64,000 nucleotides of DNA. Source: JBBRTJ01 sp038244535 (GTDB lineage Bacteria; Actinomycetota; Acidimicrobiia; Acidimicrobiales; Ilumatobacteraceae). The stretch covers positions 1 through 64,000 of the forward strand of contig JBBRTJ010000001.1 in assembly GCA_038244535.1 (NCBI GenBank), written 5' to 3'. The notes under the pieces are model-generated. The model was not told the origin of the DNA and searched no databases. It worked only from the letters and a program-made list of their open reading frames with translations. Position 1 is the first letter of the stretch. Every line of letters begins with the position of its first letter. Both the position numbers and the translations under genes were made by a program. This document shows, one piece after another, positions 20,864 through 28,406 of this stretch.

Positions 20864-22074
20864 CGGCCGTCGACGGCAGTTCGCCGCTGCTGTTCAACCC
20901 GTTCGACCCCGAGTTCCGGGCTGACCCCTACCCGTTCTACGACCGCCTGCGCACCGACGCTCCGGCCTACGTGACGCCGTTCGGCATGGTCGTGCTGAGC
21001 CGCTACCACGACGTTGCCGCCACGCTGCGCAGCACCGACTTCTCGCGCGACATCGAGGCCAATGCCAACGAGGCAGCCGCACCCATCGGCCCGCGCCGAC
21101 GCCCGCGCCAAGGCGCCAAGAACATCCTCAGCCTCGACCCGCCTGACCACACTCGGCTGCGGCGCCTGGTCACCAAGGTGTTCACGCCGTCGGCCATCGA
21201 TGCGCTGCGACCGCGGGTGCAGCGGCTCGTCGACGACGTGCTCGATCGTGGCGCCGAGCGCGGGCAGATGGAGCTGGTCGACGAGCTGGCGTTCCCGGTG
21301 CCGTTCCAGGTGATCAGCGATCTGCTGGCCATGCCCACCGATCGGGCCGAGGAGCTGCGGGCTTGGTCGCAGTCGCTTACAGCAGCCCTCGAGCCCACAG
21401 CCACCGACGACACCCTCGACGAGGCCGAGGCCGCCATCAACCTGCTCGTGCCCTACCTCGTCGACATCATCGAGCACCGCCGCACCCACCTCGGCAACGA
21501 CGTCCTGTCCGGCCTCATCGTGGCTGAGGAAGCCGGCGACCGCCTGTCAGTCGACGAGCTGATCTCGTTCGTCGTGCTCCTCTACGTGGCCGGTCACGAG
21601 ACGACGGTCAACCTCATCGGCAACGGCACGCTGGCGCTGCTGCGCCACCCTGACCAGCTTCGGGCCTGGCACGCCGACCCGTCCCTCGGGGCCAACGCCA
21701 TCGACGAGCTCCTGCGCTTCGACGGGCCGGTGCAGCTCACCGTGCGCGTGCCGATGGTGCCGGTGCACTTCGGTGACGTCGAGGTGGCGCCGGGGACGGT
21801 GGTCATGACCCTGCTCGGTGCAGCCAACCACGACGCCGAGGTGTTCGACGACCCCCACTCGCTTCGCCTCGATCGGGCCAACGCCCACCGCCACCTGGCC
21901 TTCGCCGCCGGCATCCACTACTGCCTCGGCGCCTCGCTGGCCAAGCTCGAAGCCCAGGTCGCCATCGGGTCGCTCGTGGCTCGCTTCCCCAACGTGGCGC
22001 TGGCCGGCGAGCCCACCTGGCGCGACCGCCTCACCATCCGCGGCGTCGACCACCTCCCCCTCGCGTTGCGCTAG
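20860..22074 (+). CDS. Cytochrome P450
   Basis: Heme-thiolate monooxygenase of the bacterial class I type, soluble, 404 aa. The I-helix reads AGHETT near residue 243, the K-helix ExxR is ELLR, and the heme-binding loop is FAAGIHYCLGASLAKLEAQ with the Cys ligand near residue 353. The N-terminus has NPFDPEFRADPYPFYDRLR as in CYP families acting on steroids, terpenes or fatty acids; the substrate is unknown. The ATG overlaps the stop of AhpD-like protein 2. A single-cluster ferredoxin that could donate electrons is encoded at 42.7-43.0 kb, unlinked. Confidence 0.95.
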   Translation: MTAVDGSSPLLFNPFDPEFRADPYPFYDRLRTDAPAYVTPFGMVVLSRYHDVAATLRSTDFSRDIEANANEAAAPIGPRRRPRQGAKNILSLDPPDHTRLRRLVTKVFTPSAIDALRPRVQRLVDDVLDRGAERGQMELVDELAFPVPFQVISDLLAMPTDRAEELRAWSQSLTAALEPTATDDTLDEAEAAINLLVPYLVDIIEHRRTHLGNDVLSGLIVAEEAGDRLSVDELISFVVLLYVAGHETTVNLIGNGTLALLRHPDQLRAWHADPSLGANAIDELLRFDGPVQLTVRVPMVPVHFGDVEVAPGTVVMTLLGAANHDAEVFDDPHSLRLDRANAHRHLAFAAGIHYCLGASLAKLEAQVAIGSLVARFPNVALAGEPTWRDRLTIRGVDHLPLALR

Positions 22075-22122
22075 CCAGAGAGCGGCCCTGGCCGCATCCT
22101 CCGGGCTGTCTTGGCACTCTCG

Positions 22123-22157
22123 GTCGCGAGGTTGCTGCTCTACGACAACGTCGCGAC
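22123..22157 (-). repeat. Dispersed palindromic repeat, copy 1 (TAGAG loop)
   Basis: Arms GTCGCGAGGTTG (22123-22134) and CAACGTCGCGAC (22146-22157) pair with one mismatch around a loop that reads TAGAG on the minus strand. A second copy lies at 42562-42600 with a differently paired stem and the same loop. It lies in the roughly 290-bp region between the P450 and DUF35 genes, which otherwise holds only a short hairpin. Confidence 0.6.
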
Positions 22158-22162
22158 GCAGA

Positions 22163-22180
22163 GGCTGAGCAAGCTCAGCC
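22163..22180. terminator. Short hairpin after the P450 operon
   Basis: GGCTGAGC-aa-GCTCAGCC is a perfect 8-bp inverted repeat 89 bp after the P450 stop. With the palindrome just upstream it could end transcription. No T-run follows. Confidence 0.35.
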
Positions 22181-22364
22181 CCACGGCATTGCCGGCCTCG
22201 ACCTTCGTGCCGTGCCGCATCCCGGCATCGGTGGGTAGTTCTCGAGGTCGACACTCGCACCGGGGGGCGGCGAGCGCGTAGGTTGCATGACGTTCGGGCG
22301 ACGCGCCCGGCCAATTCGAACGGAGTGCGACGGGGCATGTCCGTCGCCGTGACGTGGGGGTTCC

Positions 22365-22760
22365 ATGGCTGAGCAGATCCCGTTGGTCGACTACCTGGTG
22401 CTCGGCGATCGGCCGCACCTCGTCGCCCAGGAGTGCGCCAACTGTGGCGCCCGCTACTTCGACCGCCGCAACGCCTGCGCGTCCTGCTTCACCACGACGT
22501 TCCTCCCGGTCGACATCGCCACCGACGGCGAGGTCCGGGCGTTCACCATCGTGACCTTCGCCGCCCCCGGTGTGCCCGTCCCGTTCGTCGCCGCGGTCAT
22601 CGACTGCGACGGCACGAGCGTGCGCGGCAACCTCATCAACGTCGCTCCGGATCCGGACCACCTCTCGCTCGGGATGAAGGTGCGCCTCACGACCTACTCG
22701 CTGGGCACGGACGACAACGGCACCGAGGCCATCGGCTTCGGGTTCGAACCCGTCGCCTGA
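22365..22760 (+). CDS. DUF35 OB-fold/zinc-ribbon acyl-CoA-binding protein
   Basis: Small partner of thiolase-like or hydratase enzymes (as in ChsH2 or the aldolase partner of Ltp2). At 131 aa it has a zinc ribbon with CANC and CASC (near residues 25-43), followed by an OB-fold (GEVRAFTIVTF, FVAAVIDCDGTSVRGNLINV, GMKVRLTTYSLG). The start is preceded by a G-rich ribosome-binding site. The thiolase gene follows after 70 bp; the pair very likely forms a complex acting on a CoA thioester. Confidence 0.9.
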   Translation: MAEQIPLVDYLVLGDRPHLVAQECANCGARYFDRRNACASCFTTTFLPVDIATDGEVRAFTIVTFAAPGVPVPFVAAVIDCDGTSVRGNLINVAPDPDHLSLGMKVRLTTYSLGTDDNGTEAIGFGFEPVA

Positions 22761-22830
22761 CCACCGCCTCCGACCGACCCCCTTTCCGACCCGACCCGCT
22801 GCGCAGCACCCGCACGACAGGAGCCCCACC

Positions 22831-24036
22831 ATGGCCAGTGACGACATCTGGATCCTCGGCATCATCATGACCAAGTTCGGCAAGCACCCCGACAAGGACA
22901 TCATCGACCTCGCGTCCGAAGCCGCCATGGGTGCGCTCGCCGATGCCGGCGTGACCATGGCCGACATGGGCATCCTGGCGGCCGGCAACCTCATGGGCGG
23001 CGGCGGGGTCGGCCAGCAGCTGCAGAAGCAGATCGGCCAGACGGGCATCCCTGTCTACAACGTGGCCAACGCGTGTGCCACGGGCGCTACTGCCTTGCGC
23101 ACCGCGATCATGGCGATCAAGGCCGGCGAGTGCGACATGGGGCTGGCCGTGGGCGTCGAGAAGCTGGCCGGCGCGGGCCTGCTCGGCGGCGGAGGCCGGG
23201 GCAAGAAGGACGGAAACGCGTTCGAACCCACGGGCCGCTACGGCGCGGTTGCGCCTACTGACGGCCGCATCGGCACGGACACCATGCCCGGCGTGTTCGC
23301 CCAGATCGGCATGGAGTACGGGCACAAGTACGGCGGGGCCACCTTCGAGCTGTTCGCCAAGATCAGCGAGAAGAACCACTCGCACTCGACCCTCAACCCG
23401 CTCGCGGCCTACAGCAAGAAGATGACGCTCGAGCAGATCATGGGCGACGTCATGATCAGCTACCCCAACACCCGGCCGATGTGCTCGGCCAACTGCGATG
23501 GTGCGGCCGCGGCGGTCGTGGTCAGCGGATCAAAGCTCAAGACGCTGTCGCTCGAGCAGCAGCGCCGAGCGGTCAAGGTGTCGGCCTCGATCCTCACGAG
23601 CGATCCGTGGCAGGAGTCCTGCCAGATCCTGCCTGACGTCAACACCCTCACCCGCAACGCCGCCCGCCAGGCCTACGAGCAGGCCGGCATCGGCCCCGAC
23701 GACCTCGACCTCGTCGAGCTGCACGACTGCTTCGCCACGGCCGAGCTGGTCCACTACGACAACTTGATGCTGTGCCCCGAGGGTGGCGCCGTCGACTTCT
23801 TCAACTCCGGTGCCACGTGGCGTGACGGCTCGAAGCCGGTCAACGTGTCGGGCGGGCTCGAGTCCAAGGGCCATCCGATCGCGGCTACGGGCATCGCCAA
23901 CATCTGGGAGGTCTGCACGCACCTGCGGGGTGAGGGCGGCGACCGTCAGATCGAGGGTGCCAGCGTTGGCCTGGCCCACGTGATCGGCCTCGGCTCGGCC
24001 TGTGGCGTCCACATCCTGGAGCGTTCGGCGCTCTGA
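22831..24036 (+). CDS. Thiolase-superfamily protein (SCP2-type acetyl-CoA acyltransferase)
   Basis: Acts on acyl-CoA substrates; SCP2-type thiolases partnered with DUF35 proteins carry out thiolytic or retro-aldol carbon-carbon cleavage, for example in steroid side-chain breakdown. The 401-aa protein has the nucleophile region NACATGATALR (Cys near residue 81), VELHDCFATAE in place of the usual NEAFA, GGLESKGHPIAATG with the catalytic His, and GLGSACGVHIL at the C-terminus. A GGAG ribosome-binding site precedes the ATG. The GH1 gene begins 3 bp after the stop. Confidence 0.92.
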   Translation: MASDDIWILGIIMTKFGKHPDKDIIDLASEAAMGALADAGVTMADMGILAAGNLMGGGGVGQQLQKQIGQTGIPVYNVANACATGATALRTAIMAIKAGECDMGLAVGVEKLAGAGLLGGGGRGKKDGNAFEPTGRYGAVAPTDGRIGTDTMPGVFAQIGMEYGHKYGGATFELFAKISEKNHSHSTLNPLAAYSKKMTLEQIMGDVMISYPNTRPMCSANCDGAAAAVVVSGSKLKTLSLEQQRRAVKVSASILTSDPWQESCQILPDVNTLTRNAARQAYEQAGIGPDDLDLVELHDCFATAELVHYDNLMLCPEGGAVDFFNSGATWRDGSKPVNVSGGLESKGHPIAATGIANIWEVCTHLRGEGGDRQIEGASVGLAHVIGLGSACGVHILERSAL

Positions 24037-24038
24037 CC

Positions 24039-25232
24039 GTGGTGGACGTCCAGCACGGGCGGATCGCCTTTCCCGACGGGTTCGTCTGGGGCACCGCCAC
24101 CGCCGCCCACCAGGTCGAGGGCGGCAACTGGAACAACGACTGGTGGCGCTGGGAGCACCGGCCCGAGACGAACTGCGTCGAGCCGAGCGGTGATGGCATC
24201 GACCACTACCACCGCTCTCGAGACGACCTCGCGCTCCTGGCCGAGCTCGGCTTCGGCTCCTATCGCTTCTCGATCGAGTGGAGCCGAATCGAGCCCGAGA
24301 ACGGCGAGATCTCGACGGCCGCGCTCGATCACTACCGCCGCATGTGTGCGGCCTGCCACGAGGTCGCCATCACCCCGGTCGTCACCTTCCACCACTTCAC
24401 GACGCCGCGGTGGGTGGCCGACCTCGGCGGTTGGGAGGACCCGGCCACCGCCGATCGCTTCGCCCGCTTCTGCGCCCGGGCAACCGAGCACCTGGGCGAT
24501 CTCATCGGGCGGGGCTGCACGCTCAACGAGCCCAACGTCGTGGCCACCATGGGCAACCTGGCCGGGGTGTTCCCGCCGGGCCGCCAGGACCCCTCGGCCC
24601 GTCGGCGCGTCAACGAGGTGTTCGTCGCCGCCCATCGCAAGGCCCTCGACGCCATCAAGAGCGGCCCTGGTGACTTCCCAGTGGGACTGTGCCTGGCCAT
24701 GAGCGACTACCAGGCCGTCGATGGCGGCGAGGCCAAGCGCGACCAGATCCGCCACGCCATGAACGACGTCTACCTCGACGCCGCCACCGGTGACGACTTC
24801 GTCGGCGTGCAGACCTACAGCCGCGACCGAGTCGGCCCCGACGGCGTCGTGCCGCCACCCGAGGGCGCCGAGCTCACGCTCATGGGCTACGAGTTCTGGC
24901 CCGAGGCGCTCGAGGCCACGATCCGCTACGCGTGGAAGCGCACCGACGGCACGCCGATCCTGGTCACCGAGAATGGCATCGGCACCGCCGACGACACCCG
25001 CCGCATCGCGTACTACCGGCGCTCGCTGGCCGGCGTGCGCCGCTGCCTCGATGACGGCATCGACGTGCAGGGGTTCACGGCGTGGTCGGCGTTCGACAAC
25101 TTCGAGTGGGCCCTCGGTTACCGGCCGACCTTCGGCCTGATCGCCGTCGACCGCACGACCTTTGTCCGCACGCCCAAGCCCAGCGCCTACTGGCTCGGCG
25201 AGATCGCCCGCACCAACGCCTTGGCGGGGTGA
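24039..25232 (+). CDS. Glycoside hydrolase family 1 (beta-glucosidase type)
   Basis: Retaining beta-glycosidase. The 397-aa protein begins with FPDGFVWGTATAAHQVEGG, has the acid/base Glu in TLNEPN near residue 163 and the nucleophile Glu in VTENGIG near residue 311, and ends with the AWSAFDNFEWALGY block. It is about 50 residues shorter than typical GH1 enzymes. There is no signal peptide, so it is cytosolic. GTG codons at 24039 and 24042 directly follow the thiolase stop, which suggests translational coupling; the functional link is unclear. Confidence 0.94.
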   Translation: MVDVQHGRIAFPDGFVWGTATAAHQVEGGNWNNDWWRWEHRPETNCVEPSGDGIDHYHRSRDDLALLAELGFGSYRFSIEWSRIEPENGEISTAALDHYRRMCAACHEVAITPVVTFHHFTTPRWVADLGGWEDPATADRFARFCARATEHLGDLIGRGCTLNEPNVVATMGNLAGVFPPGRQDPSARRRVNEVFVAAHRKALDAIKSGPGDFPVGLCLAMSDYQAVDGGEAKRDQIRHAMNDVYLDAATGDDFVGVQTYSRDRVGPDGVVPPPEGAELTLMGYEFWPEALEATIRYAWKRTDGTPILVTENGIGTADDTRRIAYYRRSLAGVRRCLDDGIDVQGFTAWSAFDNFEWALGYRPTFGLIAVDRTTFVRTPKPSAYWLGEIARTNALAG

Positions 25233-25303
25233 CGCGAAGCCACGCCCACGCTCGCTTCCGGTGGTGCGGGCCTCGACGAAGCCCCGCCCATCGGCGGCGC
25301 TTT

Positions 25304-26086
25304 TCAGGAGGCGAGCGACACGGCGAAGATCTGCCAGGCCAACAGGGACTTCGCCCCGAGACTGAGCGCCAGATAGGTCTTCTCACCGAAGGCATAATCG
25401 GCCCATCGGCCGACTCCCCGGTACTGAAGCCACTGGTTGAGGCCAAAGCTGAAGAAGAACATGAACTGAACGATGAAGATGGCGTAGACCGCGCCCGGGA
25501 TCGTCGTCGCTCCGACGAGGTTGACGGCGATTGCCACCCAGGGAGCGATCCCCACGAGCGTCCCGAACCAGAAGGGGAGCATCGTGGTGGAGGTACGCCC
25601 GGGAGGGTTCATTCGTTCCTGGAGCCAGCCGAACAGGATCATCGCGATGTTGGCACCGGCGATTGCGATCACCGCGTTGATCGAGGTGATGCCGAAGTAG
25701 AAGCTGATCAGGATGACCATCACCGTGGCGCTGACGGAGTACTCGACCCATCGGAAGCGGTTGATGCCGCGCTGCAGGTCCCGCTCGTACACGCCCCGAG
25801 CGAAGGTCGCCGTCAGCAGATGATCCAGGCCGGCCAGGCCGAGGAAGACGACGATGGCCCATCCGATCCGCACGTCGAACAGGGTCGAGGGGGCTGGCAC
25901 TGCCGTCCCCGGGGGGCCTTCGGGGAACGACGATGTCACCACGATGGCAAAGTCGCTGGTCAGCACCAGGATCAGCACAGCCTGACCAAGATGCAAGACG
26001 GCCAAACCGACGTTCCAGCGGTGGAGGTTGCCGAGGCGTTCGCTGGTGACCCCCGTCGCGCTCGCCAGTGGAGTCAATCGGGCCAC
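25304..26086 (-). CDS. heR: Heliorhodopsin
   Basis: Seven-helix retinal-binding membrane protein of the heliorhodopsin family, oriented opposite to type-1 rhodopsins; its function is unsettled (proposed sensory or enzyme-regulating roles). GTG 26086 with AAGGAG 4 nt upstream gives 260 aa, the normal size. Family features: NLHRWNVGLAVLHLGQAVLI in helix 1, LDHLLTATF in helix 2, INRFRWVEYSVSATVMVILI in helix 3 with counterion Glu115, LQYRGVGRWADY before helix 7, and LSLGAKSLLAWQIFA with Schiff-base Lys246. The frame could extend to 26209, but that segment is unrelated. It is convergent with the GH1 gene. No beta-carotene 15,15'-dioxygenase of the Blh type is seen. Confidence 0.95.
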   Translation of the reverse strand: MARLTPLASATGVTSERLGNLHRWNVGLAVLHLGQAVLILVLTSDFAIVVTSSFPEGPPGTAVPAPSTLFDVRIGWAIVVFLGLAGLDHLLTATFARGVYERDLQRGINRFRWVEYSVSATVMVILISFYFGITSINAVIAIAGANIAMILFGWLQERMNPPGRTSTTMLPFWFGTLVGIAPWVAIAVNLVGATTIPGAVYAIFIVQFMFFFSFGLNQWLQYRGVGRWADYAFGEKTYLALSLGAKSLLAWQIFAVSLAS

Positions 26087-26233
26087 GGTGCTCCTTCGAA
26101 GTTCGTCGTACGCACCCAGGAAGCGGCGCCCTGGGAGGGTACGAGCAGGTCGGGCGACCTGTCCAGCGTGCTCAGCCGCCAGTGATGGCCGCCACCGGGT
26201 GCATCCCATGCCATGGACGGCCCGGAACGCAGA

Positions 26234-26270
26234 AGAGCCGATCGCCTCGTCGAGGAGGGCGATCGGCTCT
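26234..26270 (-). terminator. Strong hairpin terminator after tRNA-Ala
   Basis: A perfect 13-bp inverted repeat, AGAGCCGATCGCC and its complement, with an 11-nt loop, 16 bp beyond the 3' end of the tRNA gene. On the minus strand it is followed by TTCTGCGTT, only modestly T-rich. It would end a translin-tRNA transcript. Confidence 0.7.
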
Positions 26271-26286
26271 GTCAGGCCTTACCGGG

Positions 26287-26359
26287 TGGAGGTGCGGGGA
26301 ATCGAACCCCGGGCCTCAACAGTGCGATTGTTGCGCTCTGCCAACTGAGCTACACCCCC
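26287..26359 (-). tRNA. tRNA-Ala (anticodon CGC)
   Basis: A full cloverleaf of 73 nt. The acceptor arm GGGGGTG pairs with CACCTCC and contains the alanine identity pair G3-U70. The D arm is GCTC/GAGC. The anticodon stem CAACA/TGTTG encloses ATCGCAC, giving anticodon CGC for GCG codons. The T arm is CGGGG-TTCGATT-CCCCG, with discriminator A73. CCA is not encoded. It begins 11 nt after the translin stop on the same strand. Confidence 0.95.
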
Positions 26360-26370
26360 GCAGGGCTCGC

Positions 26371-27009
26371 TCAGGTTAGCCCGCCCTCGAGGGCGCGTTG
26401 CAGACGTTGCTGGAGCACGGCGTTGGTGATGTCACCTCGAGTGCGCTCGACCACGGCTCGCAGCGCGTCGAGGGTTCGGCGCAGCCCTCCGGTCAGCGCG
26501 TCGGGCGCATCGACCACCACGAGAGCGCCGAACGCCTCGTCCATCGAGGCCAGAAGCTGCTCGGCCCGTTCGAGATCGCCCTCGCGCAGCCGGTCGAGGG
26601 CGTGGCGGCGCAGCTCGCTGGCCGCCTCGGCCACGCCGTTGAGCCAGGCCGGGTCGGCCACACCGAGCTCGTCGGGACCGGGCACGGTCGCGCCGGCCAC
26701 GAGGGCCATCGTGGCGCGAGCCTCGACGTACTCCTTGGCCGCGTCGTGCAGGAAGCCGGCATGGGCCACCTGGGGGAAGGGCCTGAGGGCCGACTGGGCC
26801 TCGCGAAGGTGGTGTTCGGCCTCCGCCGTCTTGGCCGCGACGACGTCGGGTTGGCCGAGGTGCACCGCCCGGATGGCGCTGCTCGAGGCCCGGATGACCG
26901 CCCGACACGATGCCAGCCCGACTTCGCGGGCTTGGCTGCTGACGGCCAGGCGCTCGGAGATGGCGCCAACTGCGGCGTCGAGCGATCCCTCGGGCGCCGA
27001 GCCGTTCAG
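26371..27009 (-). CDS. Translin-family nucleic-acid-binding protein, probable CTG start
   Basis: Bacterial member of the translin family, helical proteins that form ring oligomers and bind single-stranded RNA or DNA; the eukaryotic translin-TRAX complex is an RNase that trims tRNA 5' leaders and small RNAs. Recognisable blocks: QAREVGLASCRAVIRASSSA, AGFLHDAAKEYVEARATMAL, LNGVAEAASELRRHALDRLR, and PDALTGGLRRTLDALR followed by ERTRGDI. The first GTG in frame is at 26865, but translin-like sequence continues about 45 codons further upstream without ATG, GTG or TTG. CTG at 27009, with GAGG 9 nt before it and 11 bp after the preceding gene, restores a full 212-aa protein. A frameshift is the alternative. 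The tRNA-Ala gene follows after 11 bp. Confidence 0.8.
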   Translation of the reverse strand: MNGSAPEGSLDAAVGAISERLAVSSQAREVGLASCRAVIRASSSAIRAVHLGQPDVVAAKTAEAEHHLREAQSALRPFPQVAHAGFLHDAAKEYVEARATMALVAGATVPGPDELGVADPAWLNGVAEAASELRRHALDRLREGDLERAEQLLASMDEAFGALVVVDAPDALTGGLRRTLDALRAVVERTRGDITNAVLQQRLQRALEGGLT

Positions 27010-27020
27010 GACGCCCGACC

Positions 27021-27671
27021 TCAGGCGGCGTGCGACCAGGCGAAGCGGCTGGACCGCTGCACCTCGACGCGGCGGAGCTGGACGAGCAGCGCGAGGTAAG
27101 CGACGAGGACCAGATCAAGGCCGACGTGGACGACCAGCAGCGGGCCCATGCCCGGCACGCCGAGCCCGAGGGCCAACGTCGCAAAGGCCAGCGCACCCAG
27201 GATCATGAGGACGTTCTGGCGCCGGCGCTTGGCAGCATCTCGCGACATGCGGGCGCGGTAGGCCGGAGCGGGCCGGCGGGCCGGAGCAGCCCGGTACGCG
27301 GGAGCGCCTCGGTACGCCGAAGTGGAGCGACGCGATGCCATGTCGTGACCACGGACCTCGTAGCGATCGTCGTCGTACTGGTCGTCAGCGTTGTCGTAGC
27401 TGTCGTAGCGATCGGCGGAGGCCACAGGCCCCCGAAGTTGGCGAGCTGGAGCGTAGGCCGGAGCGGTGCGAGATGAGCGCGTCGGCGGGGTCCGGTAGGC
27501 GGCGCCCATCGGGCGCGCACCGCGGCCGGCGGTGCGACTCAGCGTGGAGAGCTGTCGACCGAAGCTGCTGACGGAGTCGCCGGGGCGCCCGCTCGTTCGA
27601 GAGCGGAGGAACGGTGGCAGAAGCACCAGCGCCCACATCACAGCGAGAATCACGACAACCAACAGCGTCAC
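27021..27671 (-). CDS. glpR: GlpR-like membrane protein (gephyrin-like MoeA receptor family)
   Basis: Membrane protein resembling GlpR, the partner of the MoeA/gephyrin-like protein Glp in the cell-division machinery of corynebacteria. The 216-aa protein has one N-terminal transmembrane helix (LLVVVILAVMWALVLLPPFL), a disordered Arg/Ala/Tyr-rich cytosolic stretch with an acidic cluster (DNADDQYDDDRYE), then two closely spaced C-terminal helices followed by a basic tail. That topology is the main evidence; sequence identity is low-complexity in between. A moeA gene lies 6 kb away. It could instead be an unrelated actinobacterial membrane protein. Confidence 0.6.
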   Translation of the reverse strand: MTLLVVVILAVMWALVLLPPFLRSRTSGRPGDSVSSFGRQLSTLSRTAGRGARPMGAAYRTPPTRSSRTAPAYAPARQLRGPVASADRYDSYDNADDQYDDDRYEVRGHDMASRRSTSAYRGAPAYRAAPARRPAPAYRARMSRDAAKRRRQNVLMILGALAFATLALGLGVPGMGPLLVVHVGLDLVLVAYLALLVQLRRVEVQRSSRFAWSHAA

Positions 27672-27854
27672 GCTCCGTGCCTGCCTTTACCTGTCGGGTG
27701 ACCGTAATCACAACGGTGTAAGCCGCGGTGGATGGTCACGTCGGATCGGGTGCGGACCTCAGGCGGAGCACCTGGGGACCCTCACTGTCTACTAGCCCCG
27801 TCACGAGACCGCAACGCGCCACTGAGCCCCGGGGCCCGCCACCGACACCAGCGC

Positions 27855-28340
27855 TCAGGCCGATTCAGCCCGCTTGTACACCCCGGAACGGCCGCCGGTC
27901 TTCTCCCACAGGGCCAGCTCGCCGATGACCATGGCCCGATCGGCCGACTTGCACATGTCATAGATCGTGAGAGCGGCGAGCGAGCAGGCGTGGAGGGCCT
28001 CCATCTCGACCCCGGTCCGATCGACGGTGTCGACGTGGGCCTCGATGGCGATGTGGTCGTCGCCGATCTCGAAGTTGATGTACACCGAGCCGACCAGCAG
28101 CGGATGGCACAGCGGGATCATGTCGGCGGTCCGCTTAGCGGCCTGGATGCCGGCGACGCGTGCCACGGCCAGCACGTCACCCTTCTTGACCTCGCGGTTG
28201 GCGATGGCCGCCGTGGTCTCGGGCTTCATGAACACCTTGCAGCGGGCAACGGCCCGGCGGTGCGTCGGATCTTTCGGCGTGACGTCGACCATCCGGGCTC
28301 GGCCCAGCGGATCGAGGTGGGTGAAGTTCAGGTCCGACAC
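27855..28340 (-). CDS. moaC: Cyclic pyranopterin monophosphate synthase
   Basis: Second half of the first step of molybdenum cofactor synthesis, converting the MoaA product to cPMP. The 161-aa protein shows the family motifs MVDVTPKDPTHRRAVA, the active-site MIPLCHPL, GVEMEALHACSLAALTIYDM and CKSADRAMVI. GTG 28340 lies 8 nt after TAGGCT. moaA is 2.9 kb away on the same strand, separated by two plus-strand genes, so the two are not one operon here. Confidence 0.97.
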   Translation of the reverse strand: MSDLNFTHLDPLGRARMVDVTPKDPTHRRAVARCKVFMKPETTAAIANREVKKGDVLAVARVAGIQAAKRTADMIPLCHPLLVGSVYINFEIGDDHIAIEAHVDTVDRTGVEMEALHACSLAALTIYDMCKSADRAMVIGELALWEKTGGRSGVYKRAESA

Positions 28341-28348
28341 GAAGACCG

Positions 28349-28354
28349 AGCCTA
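28349..28354 (-). promoter_or_regulatory. -10 hexamer TAGGCT for moaC
   Basis: TAGGCT lies 8 nt before the GTG at 28340. Confidence 0.45.
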
Positions 28355-28393
28355 GTGGTCGAGCCGCTCCCGACCCGCCGGACCCGCCCCCGG

Positions 28394-28399
28394 TACGGT
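28394..28399 (+). promoter_or_regulatory. -10 hexamer TACGGT for the DUF4328 gene
   Basis: TACGGT lies 7 nt before the ATG at 28407. Confidence 0.5.
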
Positions 28400-28406
28400 T
28401 CGCCCA

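Noticed and set aside
25263..25280. Terminator hairpin between GH1 and heliorhodopsin genes
   Set aside because: The GGGCCTCG/CGAAGCCC arms have a mismatch and a one-base loop, too weak to call.
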